From NCBI RefSeq assembly GCF_014202345.1, contig NZ_JACHGO010000006.1:1-64000 (forward strand): a DNA stretch of 64,000 nt, in the 5' to 3' direction. Below the pieces are notes generated by a model, which had not been told where the DNA came from, did no database searches, and saw nothing but the letters and a program-made list of their open reading frames with translations. Of the stretch, positions 56,633-64,000 are shown piece by piece (the first letter of the stretch is position 1; each line of letters starts with the position of its first letter). Made by a program: the position numbers and the translations under genes. Source of the DNA: Desulfovibrio intestinalis. Its GTDB lineage: Bacteria > Desulfobacterota > Desulfovibrionia > Desulfovibrionales > Desulfovibrionaceae.

Positions 56633-58855
56633 TTAGGGCAAAGGCGTGGCCATTTTGAGCCAGGCCCGCCAGAAGGTGCGCGAGCCCTCAGGGTAACAAT
56701 GCAGCCATGTTCCGGCAACAGAGCCACAACGGCAACCCTCTTGCCGCAAAAAAGCGCCCTTGCTGTCGTGCAACTGCCAGAGGCGCGTGCAGTGGGGCGG
56801 CAGCGGGCCGTCATCTTCGCGGGCATAGTGAAATTCATGCCCGCGCACCCAAAGAGATTTGGCTGAATGGGATTCGCTGGCTGAAATTTTTTGTATAAGA
56901 TGGCTGTCCGTTGCCAGGGGGGCCTTTTTGTCGTTGGCCCCCGTAAATTCATCACTTTGCAGGCTATTTTGCTGCACGCCGCCTGCCAACATGTCGCCAG
57001 TCAGCATGCCGTCTGTCAGCATACAGCCTGACAGGGTATCGCTCGGCAGCAAGTCATTTTTCAGGTCTGCCCGAATATCGTTGGGCTGTCCCTCATTTGC
57101 ATGGCTGTGGCCTGCCAGCATGTGATTGGGCTGTATAACGCCTGCCTGTACTTCGTCTGGCAGAGCATACGGAGTCATCGACGGGGCAGGGCGAGCATCG
57201 TGCGCGGGCCAGCCGGGCAAGGCAAGAGCGGCACGGTAGCCAAGGGCTGTCCGGCTACGTCCAATGGTGCAGCTTGAGGGCAAAAGTCCGGCCATGTCAT
57301 ATTTCCGGGTTTCTGACGCACCTTCCAGACGCAATGACTGCATGAGGTAGATATAGCCGCCGCACTCGCCGTATATGGGCATATTATTATGTGCCAGTTC
57401 CCGCAGAGCCTGTAGCATTAGGGTATTGCCCGCAAGCTCTTCGGCGTGCAGTTCCGGGTAGCCGCCGGGAAAATACAGGGCCGTGCATCCCGAAGGCGGC
57501 GCGGCGTCACGTAATGGGGAAAAAGGCACGACATCCGCGCCAAGCTCTGTCAGCAAGGCGGGAAGGTCGGCATAGCAAAAGCTGAAAGCCGCATCCCAGG
57601 CCATGCCGACCACAGGGCAGGATTTGCCGCGAGTTTGCTTCATTTGTGCGGGCAAAGTCGGCTGGAGTGGCAGGGCAGAGCTGTCTGCCAGAATTTCTCG
57701 GACGCCTAGTGAGGCTGACTGCGTTGCGGTTTTGCGGATAGCCTTTGCGCCCGGCTGGCGTGGCGGAAAAAAACGTGCCGCCAAGGCGTCGCACCACATA
57801 GCGTCCTGTGCCGCAACATTCTCTGGTTCAGGATTTAGTCGTGCAGAATCAGTATGTTGTGGCACAGGCGCAGCAGATTTTACAGCCGTCAGCCTTGATG
57901 GGGCGGGGGCATCACAGTTTGTCTGATGCGCCGCGCGGGGTGAGACCGTTACGCTGCAAATGTTTTTGTCCTTACTGCCCCTAATATCTCTTCTTTCTTC
58001 TGCTTCTTTCCCAACTTCGTTTGTACCCTTGGCCGACGCTGCTTTTGCCTTGGGGGCGGCCACCCCTGCCTGTTTGAGCAGATCGTCCAGGCGGCAATTG
58101 TTTTCCAGCCATTGCGCAAGCGCTGCCCTGTCCAGCGCGGGCAAGGCCTCGCGGGCTTCTACAAGGCCAAGATGACGGGATTGCAGTTCGGGGGCGCCCG
58201 CACGCGGCAGCAGGGCCATCAGGGGGATATTGTCAGATTTTTCAAGCGGTTTAAGCGCGTCGGAAATGATTTCCGCATGCCGTTGGCTGCCTATATGAGT
58301 GCAAACGATACCCAGAAAGCGCGGGGGAGTACTACGGGCGTTCAGCCATTGCGGTTTGTGGCGTAAATAGCCTTCTACCAGCGCAGCCACAGACTGACCA
58401 AGCCCGGCTGCGCTGCACACCAGAAGGATGGGCAGGTCGAGCAAGGCCGCCAGTTGGGCAGTGCTGCCAGCCCCACGGTGCCCGCCGTCGTACAGGCCCA
58501 TTGCGCCTTCGACCAGCAGCATGTGCGGCGCACCGCCAGAGACGCTGCTTGCCGACATACGGTTGAAGACGGTTTGCAGTCCTTGCGGCAGGCGATTGTC
58601 GTCTGTAGAGGGCTTTTCCTGTGGATTTGCGGGGAGCTGGCGGCACATCCAGGTATCCAGATTGGCGGCTGGCTGACCTGTGATGGCGGCGTGAAAGGCC
58701 GCGTCTATGTAGTCCGGCCCGGTTTTGGCGGCACGAACCGCAAGACCACGGGAAGCCAGCGCGCAAAGAAGGGCCAGGGTGACTGTTGTCTTGCCCGTAT
58801 TGCTGCCCGTACCGCCAATGACGATGCCGGGGATGCGCGGTTGCTCGGTATGCAT
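56633..58855 (-). CDS. cbiA: Cobyrinate a,c-diamide synthase with two long inserts
   Basis: 740 aa; CbiA is normally ~450-470. The N-terminal ATP-binding domain is typical (IVIGGTGSNTGKTTVTLALLCAL, AAKTGPDYIDAAFHAAITG, VEGAMGLYDGG) and the class-I glutaminase domain carries the Cys in YGECGGYIYLMQSL and ends in RGHEFHYARED. Two low-complexity inserts account for the extra length: about residues 270-395, at the linker between domains, and about 585-690, inside the glutaminase domain just before RGHEFHY; the second contains Met/Leu/Gly/Asp repeats. All core motifs survive, so the enzyme is probably active. It amidates the a and c side chains of (cobalt-)cobyrinate using glutamine and ATP. First gene of the cbiA-cbiC pair. 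Confidence 0.93.
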   Translation of the reverse strand: MHTEQPRIPGIVIGGTGSNTGKTTVTLALLCALASRGLAVRAAKTGPDYIDAAFHAAITGQPAANLDTWMCRQLPANPQEKPSTDDNRLPQGLQTVFNRMSASSVSGGAPHMLLVEGAMGLYDGGHRGAGSTAQLAALLDLPILLVCSAAGLGQSVAALVEGYLRHKPQWLNARSTPPRFLGIVCTHIGSQRHAEIISDALKPLEKSDNIPLMALLPRAGAPELQSRHLGLVEAREALPALDRAALAQWLENNCRLDDLLKQAGVAAPKAKAASAKGTNEVGKEAEERRDIRGSKDKNICSVTVSPRAAHQTNCDAPAPSRLTAVKSAAPVPQHTDSARLNPEPENVAAQDAMWCDALAARFFPPRQPGAKAIRKTATQSASLGVREILADSSALPLQPTLPAQMKQTRGKSCPVVGMAWDAAFSFCYADLPALLTELGADVVPFSPLRDAAPPSGCTALYFPGGYPELHAEELAGNTLMLQALRELAHNNMPIYGECGGYIYLMQSLRLEGASETRKYDMAGLLPSSCTIGRSRTALGYRAALALPGWPAHDARPAPSMTPYALPDEVQAGVIQPNHMLAGHSHANEGQPNDIRADLKNDLLPSDTLSGCMLTDGMLTGDMLAGGVQQNSLQSDEFTGANDKKAPLATDSHLIQKISASESHSAKSLWVRGHEFHYAREDDGPLPPHCTRLWQLHDSKGAFLRQEGCRCGSVAGTWLHCYPEGSRTFWRAWLKMATPLP

Positions 58856-59191
58856 AGGGCCTCAGGGGATGTCGCCGGATTTGTCGTTGCATCGGGCGGG
58901 GATATGGATGCTGTTGCCGCCGCAAAGGCATGCCGGACACAGGTCGTCATTTTGGAATGGCATGCGGCGTTCAATCTGAGCAGCTTTGCGGCAGTACAAT
59001 GCCTCATACGGCGCAGTTTTTATGCCTTCATTTGAGGCCAGAGACCCCCAGCGCAGACTGAAATAACAATAAAGGTTTTAGGAGGAGGGGGTGTGGGGAA
59101 GGGACCCTTTTGCAAAAGGGGCCCTTCCCCACAAAGCATTTCAACGTGAACTTGACCGCGAACAGCATTGCCTCGCAAAAAGTTCGCGGAC
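58856..59191. other. Region upstream of cbiA
   Basis: 336 bases. No cobalamin riboswitch core was recognised. Contains the GC palindrome at 59092-59133. On the minus strand a short frame (58862-58963, 33 aa) reads MPFQNDDLCPACLCGGNSIH and continues to a stop 6 bases before cbiA; it lacks a ribosome site and is only a possible leader peptide or fragment of a Cys-rich protein. Confidence 0.45.
59092..59133. terminator. 42-bp GC-rich palindrome after the mltG operon
   Basis: TGTGGGGAAGGG...CCCTTCCCCACA with an inner CCCTTTT-GC-AAAAGGG; nearly perfect throughout. It lies 59 bases past the last gene of the minus-strand operon. No T-run on either side, so it is probably a structure-dependent terminator or 3' stabiliser. 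Confidence 0.7.
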
Positions 59192-59428
59192 TCAGCGTTG
59201 CCGCAACGCCTCGGCAATAATGGCGGCGTCTTCTTCTGGACGGGCCTTGAGCCCCAGTTCGGCATGACCGCCTGTGCATACAAAGCCCTGCGGCCCCAGT
59301 TCGAGAAATCCGGCGGAGAGCACCTGCCCGTAGGGCAGTTGTTCGCGCATGTCGCCGTGGTCAACGCGGCGTGGAAAAACAAAGGGTACGGCCTGACCGG
59401 AAAAGTCTTCAACTATGAGGTATTTCAC
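59192..59428 (-). CDS. Small conserved-looking protein, end of the mltG operon
   Basis: 78 aa. The GTG start at 59428 has GAGGAA 8 bases upstream and lies 9 bases past the mltG stop, so it is very likely translated from the same message. No membrane segment; one Cys (VCTGGHAELGLKARPEE). The sequence MKYLIVEDFSGQAVPFVFP followed by LSAGFLELGPQGFVC suggests a small alpha/beta protein. I do not recognise a family. Its setting after ruvX and mltG does not define a function. Confidence 0.72.
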   Translation of the reverse strand: MKYLIVEDFSGQAVPFVFPRRVDHGDMREQLPYGQVLSAGFLELGPQGFVCTGGHAELGLKARPEEDAAIIAEALRQR

Positions 59429-59437
59429 GGGGATTCC

Positions 59438-60484
59438 TCAGCGGTTCTGGGTTTTGCGCCGATTTTGCAGATACTGGCGCACGGCCCTGTTGTGGTCTGT
59501 TAGATTGGTGGAAAAAACGTGTTCTCCGCCATCGGTGATTGCCACAAAATAGATGAAATCGTGCTTTTCGGGATTAATTGCAGCCCTGAGGGCGGCCATG
59601 CCAAAGGAGCATATGGGCCCCGGCGGCAGGCCGGGACGCTGATAGGTATTGTACAGGTTGTTGGGATCGTCCAGCTGGCTGCGGCGAAGATTGCCGTCAA
59701 AACCGGGGCCAAGCCCGTAGATGACCGTGGGGTCAGCCTGAAGAATCATGTTGCGGGCAAGACGGTTCTGGTACACCCCTGCCACGCGCCGGCGTTCGGC
59801 GTCGATGCCTGTTTCTTTTTCCACCACAGAAGCCAGAATCATCCAGGTCTTCAACTGGTCCACGGCGGGTTTTGCGCCGCCGGGCCACACGGGGGCGGCT
59901 TTGCGCCAAAAGTTGTCCACCAGTCGCCCGGCCACGCTGCGGGCCTGTGCCGCATCCGGCTCATCAGCCTTTTTTAGCAGATAGGTGTCGGGCATAAGAA
60001 AGCCCTCGGCCGTGGCAAAGGGAATGCCGTAGTGGCGCAGAAAGTCCGGGTCCATGATAACTTTGCGAAAATCTTCAAAGCGTACAAGCCCCGCCTCTTC
60101 CAGCAGTTTACCCGTCTGCCACCAGGTGAGGCCTTCGGGTACGGTAATGCGAAAAAGCACGGGCTGTCCGTTGACCAGCATGTCCAGCACCTTTTCGGGC
60201 GTCCAGCCGGAGTTGAGGGCAAAACGTCCGGCCTGCAGGCGTCCGTCCCATTCCTTGTAGCGAGCCAGCAGGCGGAACTTGCGGGCATCGGTAACAACGC
60301 CCTTTTGCTCAAGGGCCGTAGCTACCTGGGCGAAGTGCGCGCCGGGCGGCACGTCAAAAAGCACTTCCTGCCCTTCGGTTTGGGGGGCGGTGTTCAGAAA
60401 GGTGTAACCTTCATAGAAAAGCCAGCCACTGCCGGCCAGAGCCAGCAACAACAGCAGTCCAAGCAGGCGTAAGAACGTTTTCAT
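59438..60484 (-). CDS. mltG: Endolytic murein transglycosylase MltG
   Basis: 348-aa inner-membrane lytic transglycosylase that cuts nascent glycan strands and is thought to set their length. N-terminal anchor LRLLGLLLLLALAGSGWLFYEG, a LysM-like region (VPPGAHFAQVATALEQKGVV) and the YceG catalytic domain with the Glu in VEKETGIDAERRRVAGVYQNRL, then LQADPTVIYGLG and the SFGMAALRAAINPEKHDFIYFVA block. Overlaps the ruvX stop (ATGA), so the two are coupled; the neighbouring ruvX-mltG order is common. Confidence 0.96.
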   Translation of the reverse strand: MKTFLRLLGLLLLLALAGSGWLFYEGYTFLNTAPQTEGQEVLFDVPPGAHFAQVATALEQKGVVTDARKFRLLARYKEWDGRLQAGRFALNSGWTPEKVLDMLVNGQPVLFRITVPEGLTWWQTGKLLEEAGLVRFEDFRKVIMDPDFLRHYGIPFATAEGFLMPDTYLLKKADEPDAAQARSVAGRLVDNFWRKAAPVWPGGAKPAVDQLKTWMILASVVEKETGIDAERRRVAGVYQNRLARNMILQADPTVIYGLGPGFDGNLRRSQLDDPNNLYNTYQRPGLPPGPICSFGMAALRAAINPEKHDFIYFVAITDGGEHVFSTNLTDHNRAVRQYLQNRRKTQNR

Positions 60485-60918
60485 GCGGGACTCCGTTCTT
60501 GCGGGGTAAGGGAAAGAAAGGACGACAGAATGCGTACGGCGGCCTGCTGGTCAAGCACAGCCTTGCGTTTGCGCATCTTCAACCCGGCTTCGCGCAGGTC
60601 GGCCCAGGCTTCTTCGGAACTCAGTTCCTCGAGCATGTAGTAAAAGGGCAGGGGCACGCGGCGCTTGAGGCGCTGGGTAACGTTGCGCACCTGCCGCGTG
60701 ATCAGGCTCTCTTCCCCGTCCTGAGTCAGGGGAAGCCCCATCACCACGCCTTCGGCCCCGGTTTCAATAATTTTTTCCGCCAGGGCGGCCAGAAAAAGTT
60801 TGCGGTCGGCATAATCCTGCAAGCGCAGCGTGGCCAGGGGAAAGGCCATGCGGCCTTCAGGGTCTGACACGGCCAGGCCCGTGCGGGCCAGGCCGTAGTC
60901 CACACTCACAAATTTCAA
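60481..60918 (-). CDS. ruvX: Holliday-junction resolvase-like protein RuvX/YqgF
   Basis: 145-aa RNase H-fold nuclease family protein implicated in 16S rRNA 5' processing and possibly junction resolution. SVDYGLARTGLAVSD carries the first catalytic Asp, VVMGLPLTQDGEES matches the GLP block, and EAWADLREAGLKMRKRKAVLDQQAA contains the conserved C-terminal Asp region. The start codon is TTG at 60918, directly abutting the trpS stop (TAG-TTG), with only GGGG in the trpS end as a ribosome site, so its translation probably depends on trpS. Confidence 0.93.
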   Translation of the reverse strand: MKFVSVDYGLARTGLAVSDPEGRMAFPLATLRLQDYADRKLFLAALAEKIIETGAEGVVMGLPLTQDGEESLITRQVRNVTQRLKRRVPLPFYYMLEELSSEEAWADLREAGLKMRKRKAVLDQQAAVRILSSFLSLTPQERSPA

Positions 60919-61908
60919 CTACAACCCCATTTTTTCGCGCACAAGGGCCATTGTCTGGCTGGCAAAGGCGCGGGCGCGGTCATTGCCGTGCGCGAGGATT
61001 TCGTCCACACGGGCCGGATTGGCGTCCAGCACGGAGCGGCGTTCCTGCAGGGGCATCAGGAATGTTTCAAGGTTCTTGAGGAAAATCTTTTTGCAGTCCA
61101 CACAGCCCAGGGTGGCTCCGGTGCAGCCCTTGCGAATCTCGGCCTGTTCCTCGGGGCTGCTCAGCAGCACATGGTAGGGAAAGAGATTACAGACATCGGG
61201 ATTGCCCGGGTCGGACTTGCGCAGGCGGGCCTGGTCGGTGAACATGCCGCGCACTTTTTCTTGAATATCTGCCATGTTGTCAGAAAGGAAGATGCCGTTG
61301 TTGTAACTTTTGGACATCTTGCGTCCGTCAAGGCCGGGGCACTTGGCGGCGGGGGTCAGCATGGCCTTGGGTTCGGGCAGAAGTTCGCCGCCGTAGAGGT
61401 AGTTGAAGCGGCGGGCAATTTCGCGCGTAAGTTCCATATGGGGCAGCTGGTCTTCGCCCACAGGCACGCCGTGGGGGCGGTACATAAGAATATCCGCAGC
61501 CATAAGCACGGGGTAGCACAAAAAGCCCGCGTTGCCGAGGTCCTTGTTGCTGATCTGCTGCTGCTGTTCCTTGTAGGTGGGGTTGCGTTCAAGCCACGAC
61601 ACAGGGGTAATCATAGAAAGCAGCAGAGAAAGCTCTGCATGTTCCTTCACTTCGGACTGACGGAAGATGACGCACTTTTCGGGATCAAGGCCAGCGCCCA
61701 CCCAGTCCTTGACCATTTCGTGGATATTGACGCGAACCTTTGAGGGATCGGCATAATCGCTGGTAAGGGCGTGCCAGTCTGCCACAAAAAAGTAGGCTTC
61801 TTCAGTGTGTTGCAGTTCCACCCAGTTTTTCAGCACCCCGAAGTAGTGACCAAGGTGCAGGGGGCCAGTGGGCCGCATGCCGGAAACAGTGCGCAGTTCT
61901 TTACTCAT
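60919..61908 (-). CDS. trpS: Tryptophanyl-tRNA synthetase
   Basis: 329-aa class-I synthetase. The HIGH-equivalent reads GMRPTGPLHLGHYFG (TGxxHLGH) and the KMSKS loop is exact (GRKMSKSYNNGIFL). YPVLMAADILMY and VGEDQLPHMELTREIARRFN are the usual tryptophan/ATP site blocks. Typical bacterial length. It starts 21 bases after the M50 peptidase stop, inside the same minus-strand operon. Confidence 0.97.
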   Translation of the reverse strand: MSKELRTVSGMRPTGPLHLGHYFGVLKNWVELQHTEEAYFFVADWHALTSDYADPSKVRVNIHEMVKDWVGAGLDPEKCVIFRQSEVKEHAELSLLLSMITPVSWLERNPTYKEQQQQISNKDLGNAGFLCYPVLMAADILMYRPHGVPVGEDQLPHMELTREIARRFNYLYGGELLPEPKAMLTPAAKCPGLDGRKMSKSYNNGIFLSDNMADIQEKVRGMFTDQARLRKSDPGNPDVCNLFPYHVLLSSPEEQAEIRKGCTGATLGCVDCKKIFLKNLETFLMPLQERRSVLDANPARVDEILAHGNDRARAFASQTMALVREKMGL

Positions 61909-61929
61909 GAAAGACAGTCCTTAATGAAA

Positions 61930-62604
61930 TTACAAAATGCCAAGCAGGGTCAGCAGGCCACGGGCGCTGCCGGTTACCAGCGGGCCCAGCACCATGCCCA
62001 GCAGGCCGGTGAACAGAAGCCCCAAAAGAATGATGAAACCGAAGCGCTCAATGCTCAAATAGCTCATAGCAGCGTTGAAAGGCAGAAAATAGGCCACAAC
62101 CTTGCTGCCGTCCAGCGGAGGAATGGGCAGCAGATTGAGCCAGCCCAGGCCAAAGTTGATAATTACCCCAACCTGCATGGATTTGAGCGCAAAGATATAA
62201 AAGCTGCTGTGCTGCCACTCGACAGGCGGAAAAAAGTTCAGGGTCAGCCGCAGCAAAACACCGAATACGCCTGCAAGAATAAAGTTGGTCAGCGGGCCAG
62301 CCAGGGCCACCAGCATCATGTCCTTGGCAGGATTGCGAAAATAGCGCGGGTTGACGGGCACAGGTTTGGCCCAGCCAAAAACAAAGGAGCCGCTGAGGCT
62401 CGTGAGGCCAAAAACCAGCAATCCCATCGGGTCAATGTGCGGCAGGGGATTGAGGGTCAGGCGTCCCATCATGCGGGCAGTGGGGTCGCCACAGCGCGCG
62501 GCCACCCATCCGTGGGCCACTTCATGCAGAATAATGCCCAGAAGAGCAGGCACTGCCGCGATGGACAGCGTGCTCAGGGCTTGGGATATATCTAAGTTGA
62601 ACAT
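61930..62604 (-). CDS. Site-2-protease-type membrane metallopeptidase (M50)
   Basis: 224-aa integral membrane zinc peptidase of the short M50B group (YwhC/FtsH-like rhomboid neighbours). The zinc site LHEVAHGW lies at the start of the first long hydrophobic stretch, and the third ligand in LNLLPIPPLDGSKV (the NPDG-like motif) follows. Five or six membrane segments, no PDZ domain, so it is not RseP. Substrates unknown. First gene of the M50-trpS-ruvX-mltG operon; M50-trpS adjacency is common in deltaproteobacteria as far as I recall. Confidence 0.92.
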   Translation of the reverse strand: MFNLDISQALSTLSIAAVPALLGIILHEVAHGWVAARCGDPTARMMGRLTLNPLPHIDPMGLLVFGLTSLSGSFVFGWAKPVPVNPRYFRNPAKDMMLVALAGPLTNFILAGVFGVLLRLTLNFFPPVEWQHSSFYIFALKSMQVGVIINFGLGWLNLLPIPPLDGSKVVAYFLPFNAAMSYLSIERFGFIILLGLLFTGLLGMVLGPLVTGSARGLLTLLGIL

Positions 62605-62840
62605 TGTTGGCGGGTACCATTTTCCGTGCGGCGGAGCAACTTTTTGCCCGCGCCGGTAAGTGTTAGGCCTGCCCGAGACGGCTTTGGCGTTCAGGTTTTG
62701 TCATTCAGCGGCAACGCTGCCTTACGGGAACCCTTGGCGGCTGTCTGCCGGGGTAACAGACTGTTTTGAATGCCAGTCACAAAGGGTTCATAAAAGCAGC
62801 GTCACACAGCCAAAAGACAGAAATCTGGCGCGCCCGCCGA

Positions 62841-63146
62841 CTAGCCGGAGGAGGCCACCTTTCGAACAAGAACTTCGTCGCCCGGCCAGATGTGCCTGTC
62901 AGGGGTAAGCAGCTGGCCGTTACGGGCCACCAGGGCCGTTTCTTCAGCCAGCCCCAGCGCTGCAAGCAATTGCCGCGACGTTTTGGGCCTGGGCAAAGAG
63001 AGGTGTTTTTCCTCGGGCTGCAACAGCACGACAATACGCGCGCCCGTGTGTTCAGGCTTGATTACCTGGCAGTGGGCGGGAATTTCCACCGGAGCGCGGC
63101 GGGGGCGCAACTGATCTTCTTGCGGGGTAGTGGACGTTTCCGTCAT
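62841..63146 (-). CDS. ThiS/MoaD-like beta-grasp protein with SSG terminus
   Basis: 101 aa. The last ~75 residues follow the sulfur-carrier fold: VEIPAHCQVIKPEHTG, SRQLLAALGLAEETALVARNGQLLTPDRHIWPGDEVLVRKV, ending ASSG. True ThiS/MoaD carriers end in GG, which is thiocarboxylated; here it is SG, so activation by an E1-like enzyme is uncertain. The N-terminal ~25 residues are an unstructured polar extension. It lies 24 bases after the C-GCAxxG-C-C gene on the same strand. Confidence 0.8.
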   Translation of the reverse strand: MTETSTTPQEDQLRPRRAPVEIPAHCQVIKPEHTGARIVVLLQPEEKHLSLPRPKTSRQLLAALGLAEETALVARNGQLLTPDRHIWPGDEVLVRKVASSG

Positions 63147-63170
63147 CGGGGTCTCCTTGTGGCGCAGTGG

Positions 63171-63611
63171 CTATAAATATTCTTCCAGCAGTGCGCAGGT
63201 TTCGCAAATCATAGGAACGCACACTGTGGTGAACAGTTTTTTTTCAAGTATAAGCGCGCGGGCTTGCGGATCCGTAAGGTCATGGCCCAAAATGCCGCGG
63301 CATTCAAGGCTGCCGTGAGCCTGGGCAAAGGCCGTCATAAAGGCGTCGCGGCGGGCGTACAGGGCCTGCTTCTGCTCACGGCTGCACGCTCCGGCCGGGC
63401 CGTGGGCAAGGCCAATGGCCATAAGCGCCCCGGTGACACAGCCGCATGTGTCTGCCTGCCCCATGCCCGAACCAAAACAGGAGGCAATGCGCAACGCGTC
63501 TTCGTAGGGAAGACCGAATTTTTCAGAAAAATGGCTCAACACCTGTTGGGCACAAATAACGCCCATGCCAAAATTTTCCTGCACCTCTGCAATATCCATT
63601 TTCTCGCTCAT
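63171..63611 (-). CDS. C-GCAxxG-C-C family redox-type protein
   Basis: 146 aa. Cys pattern of the C_GCAxxG_C_C family: ICAQQVLSHF, a central DTCGCVTGALMAIGL (the GCAxxG motif, here GCVTGA) and a C-terminal CVPMICETCALLEEYL. These proteins are thought to bind a metal or Fe-S centre and occur in anaerobes, sometimes beside electron-transfer or metal-transport genes. The start at 63611 is chosen over an upstream one at 63650, which adds residues unlike the family. Its downstream partner is the ThiS-like gene. Confidence 0.88.
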   Translation of the reverse strand: MSEKMDIAEVQENFGMGVICAQQVLSHFSEKFGLPYEDALRIASCFGSGMGQADTCGCVTGALMAIGLAHGPAGACSREQKQALYARRDAFMTAFAQAHGSLECRGILGHDLTDPQARALILEKKLFTTVCVPMICETCALLEEYL

Positions 63612-63660
63612 TGGCTGTCTCTGCCGGGCTGTTCCGGTGGTCGCGTGCACGCCGTTTCAG

Positions 63661-64000
63661 CTAGGCGCTGGCGTAGTAATAGATAATGGTTACAACCGTC
63701 ATGCTGGCCGCGCGCAGTCCCTGATTTGCCAGAATGAGGCGCAGCGCCAGTGCCGGGCGGAAAAAGCCGGAATACGAAGGCAACTGGTGGCGTATGCCGC
63801 GCATGGGCGTGGACAGTATGTTGCCCACCATCAGGGCCAGCACGACATCACGGGCCGACAGGCCGCCTGTTTGCAGCACGCTGCCCGCCGCGCCAAGGGC
63901 AGCTCCAAGTTCCGCAGCGAGATGCAGCACGATAATGCCCATAGCCTGCGGCTTCAAGAAGGAAAGCCAGGACATGTGCTGTGAAAGCCATTGCTCTGCC
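63661..64000 (-). CDS. Nucleoside-recognition (GATE) domain permease, C-terminal part
   Basis: The minus-strand frame is open from 63661 to the window end (last ~112 residues visible: ...SQHMSWLSFLKPQAMG onward), so the 5' part is outside. Hydrophobic segments GIIVLHLAAELGAALGAAGSVL, DVVLALMVGNILSTPMRGIRHQLPSYSGFF and RAASMTVVTIIYYY match the end of spore-maturation/nucleoside-recognition-domain membrane proteins. An internal ATG at 63975 is probably not the true start. Lies 49 bases upstream of the C-GCAxxG-C-C gene and is probably co-transcribed. Confidence 0.75.
   Translation of the reverse strand, partial: AEQWLSQHMSWLSFLKPQAMGIIVLHLAAELGAALGAAGSVLQTGGLSARDVVLALMVGNILSTPMRGIRHQLPSYSGFFRPALALRLILANQGLRAASMTVVTIIYYYASA

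Noticed and set aside
58856..59191. Cobalamin riboswitch in front of cbiA
   Set aside because: No B12-box-like or conserved core sequence was recognised on the minus strand. A covariance-model search would be decisive.

Overview
The window looks like the replication-origin region of a Desulfovibrio-type sulfate-reducing deltaproteobacterium (moderately GC-rich, Gram-negative). The reasons are the syntenic block dnaA-dnaN-gyrB-gyrA-lipoprotein-purF-hisS-aspS with an atypical DnaA, a DUF116 protein, anaerobic-style cobalt-insertion corrin genes (cbiC, cbiA), sigma-54 activators and GC-rich palindromic terminators. The genus assignment is an inference from gene content and order; no database was consulted.

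Layout. 0.1-8 kb (mostly minus strand): a Cache-GGDEF diguanylate cyclase, glmS, a PpiD/SurA-type periplasmic foldase and a GAF-type sigma-54 activator. 8-12 kb (plus): a catabolic cluster that the divergent activator very probably controls through a textbook -24/-12 promoter. It holds a two-subunit UxaA-family lyase that resembles (2R)-sulfolactate sulfo-lyase SuyAB, a DAACS-family symporter and an RraA/HMG-aldolase-like protein. 12-17 kb: a second sigma-54 activator with a receiver domain lacking its Asp, larB (nickel-pincer cofactor), a small orphan gene and an M23 peptidase. 16.97-17.38 kb: the probable oriC, with an AT-rich unwinding element and three same-strand DnaA boxes just upstream of dnaA. 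Gene orientation flips from mostly minus to plus here, as expected at an origin.

17.4-35.5 kb (plus): dnaA, dnaN, gyrB, gyrA, a TPR-like lipoprotein, purF, hisS, aspS, def, fmt, DUF116 and an RsmB-type rRNA methyltransferase. 35.7-38.6 kb (minus): parB and parA, split by a plus-strand zinc-ribbon gene, with a near-consensus parS just upstream of parA. 38.8-54.4 kb: accessory and housekeeping genes. These are a lone CheY-like receiver, a DsbA-like protein, GNAT, MerR-coiled-coil, NlpC/P60, a TrmN6-like methyltransferase followed by an EndoQ-UvrD fusion, an HxlR regulator divergent from an NTF2-like/NAD(P)-binding pair, an epimerase-U32 peptidase pair and a membrane protein. 54.4-55.9 kb: a gene-free island of GC-rich repeats in both orientations. 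55.9-64 kb (minus): cbiC, cbiA, then an operon of M50 peptidase-trpS-ruvX-mltG-small ORF, a ThiS/MoaD-like protein, a C-GCAxxG-C-C protein and the end of a nucleoside-recognition permease cut by the window edge.

The least explained material is: (1) a ~149-bp multi-hairpin element present twice (30.8 and 40.3 kb) with a compensatory base-pair change; (2) the 54.4-55.9 kb repeat island; (3) a ~120-bp near-perfect inverted repeat at 6.2 kb; (4) the sigma-54 lyase cluster; (5) direct repeats spaced exactly 23 bp at the dnaA-dnaN junction; (6) the EndoQ-UvrD fusion. No CRISPR array, IS element, rRNA or tRNA gene was seen.
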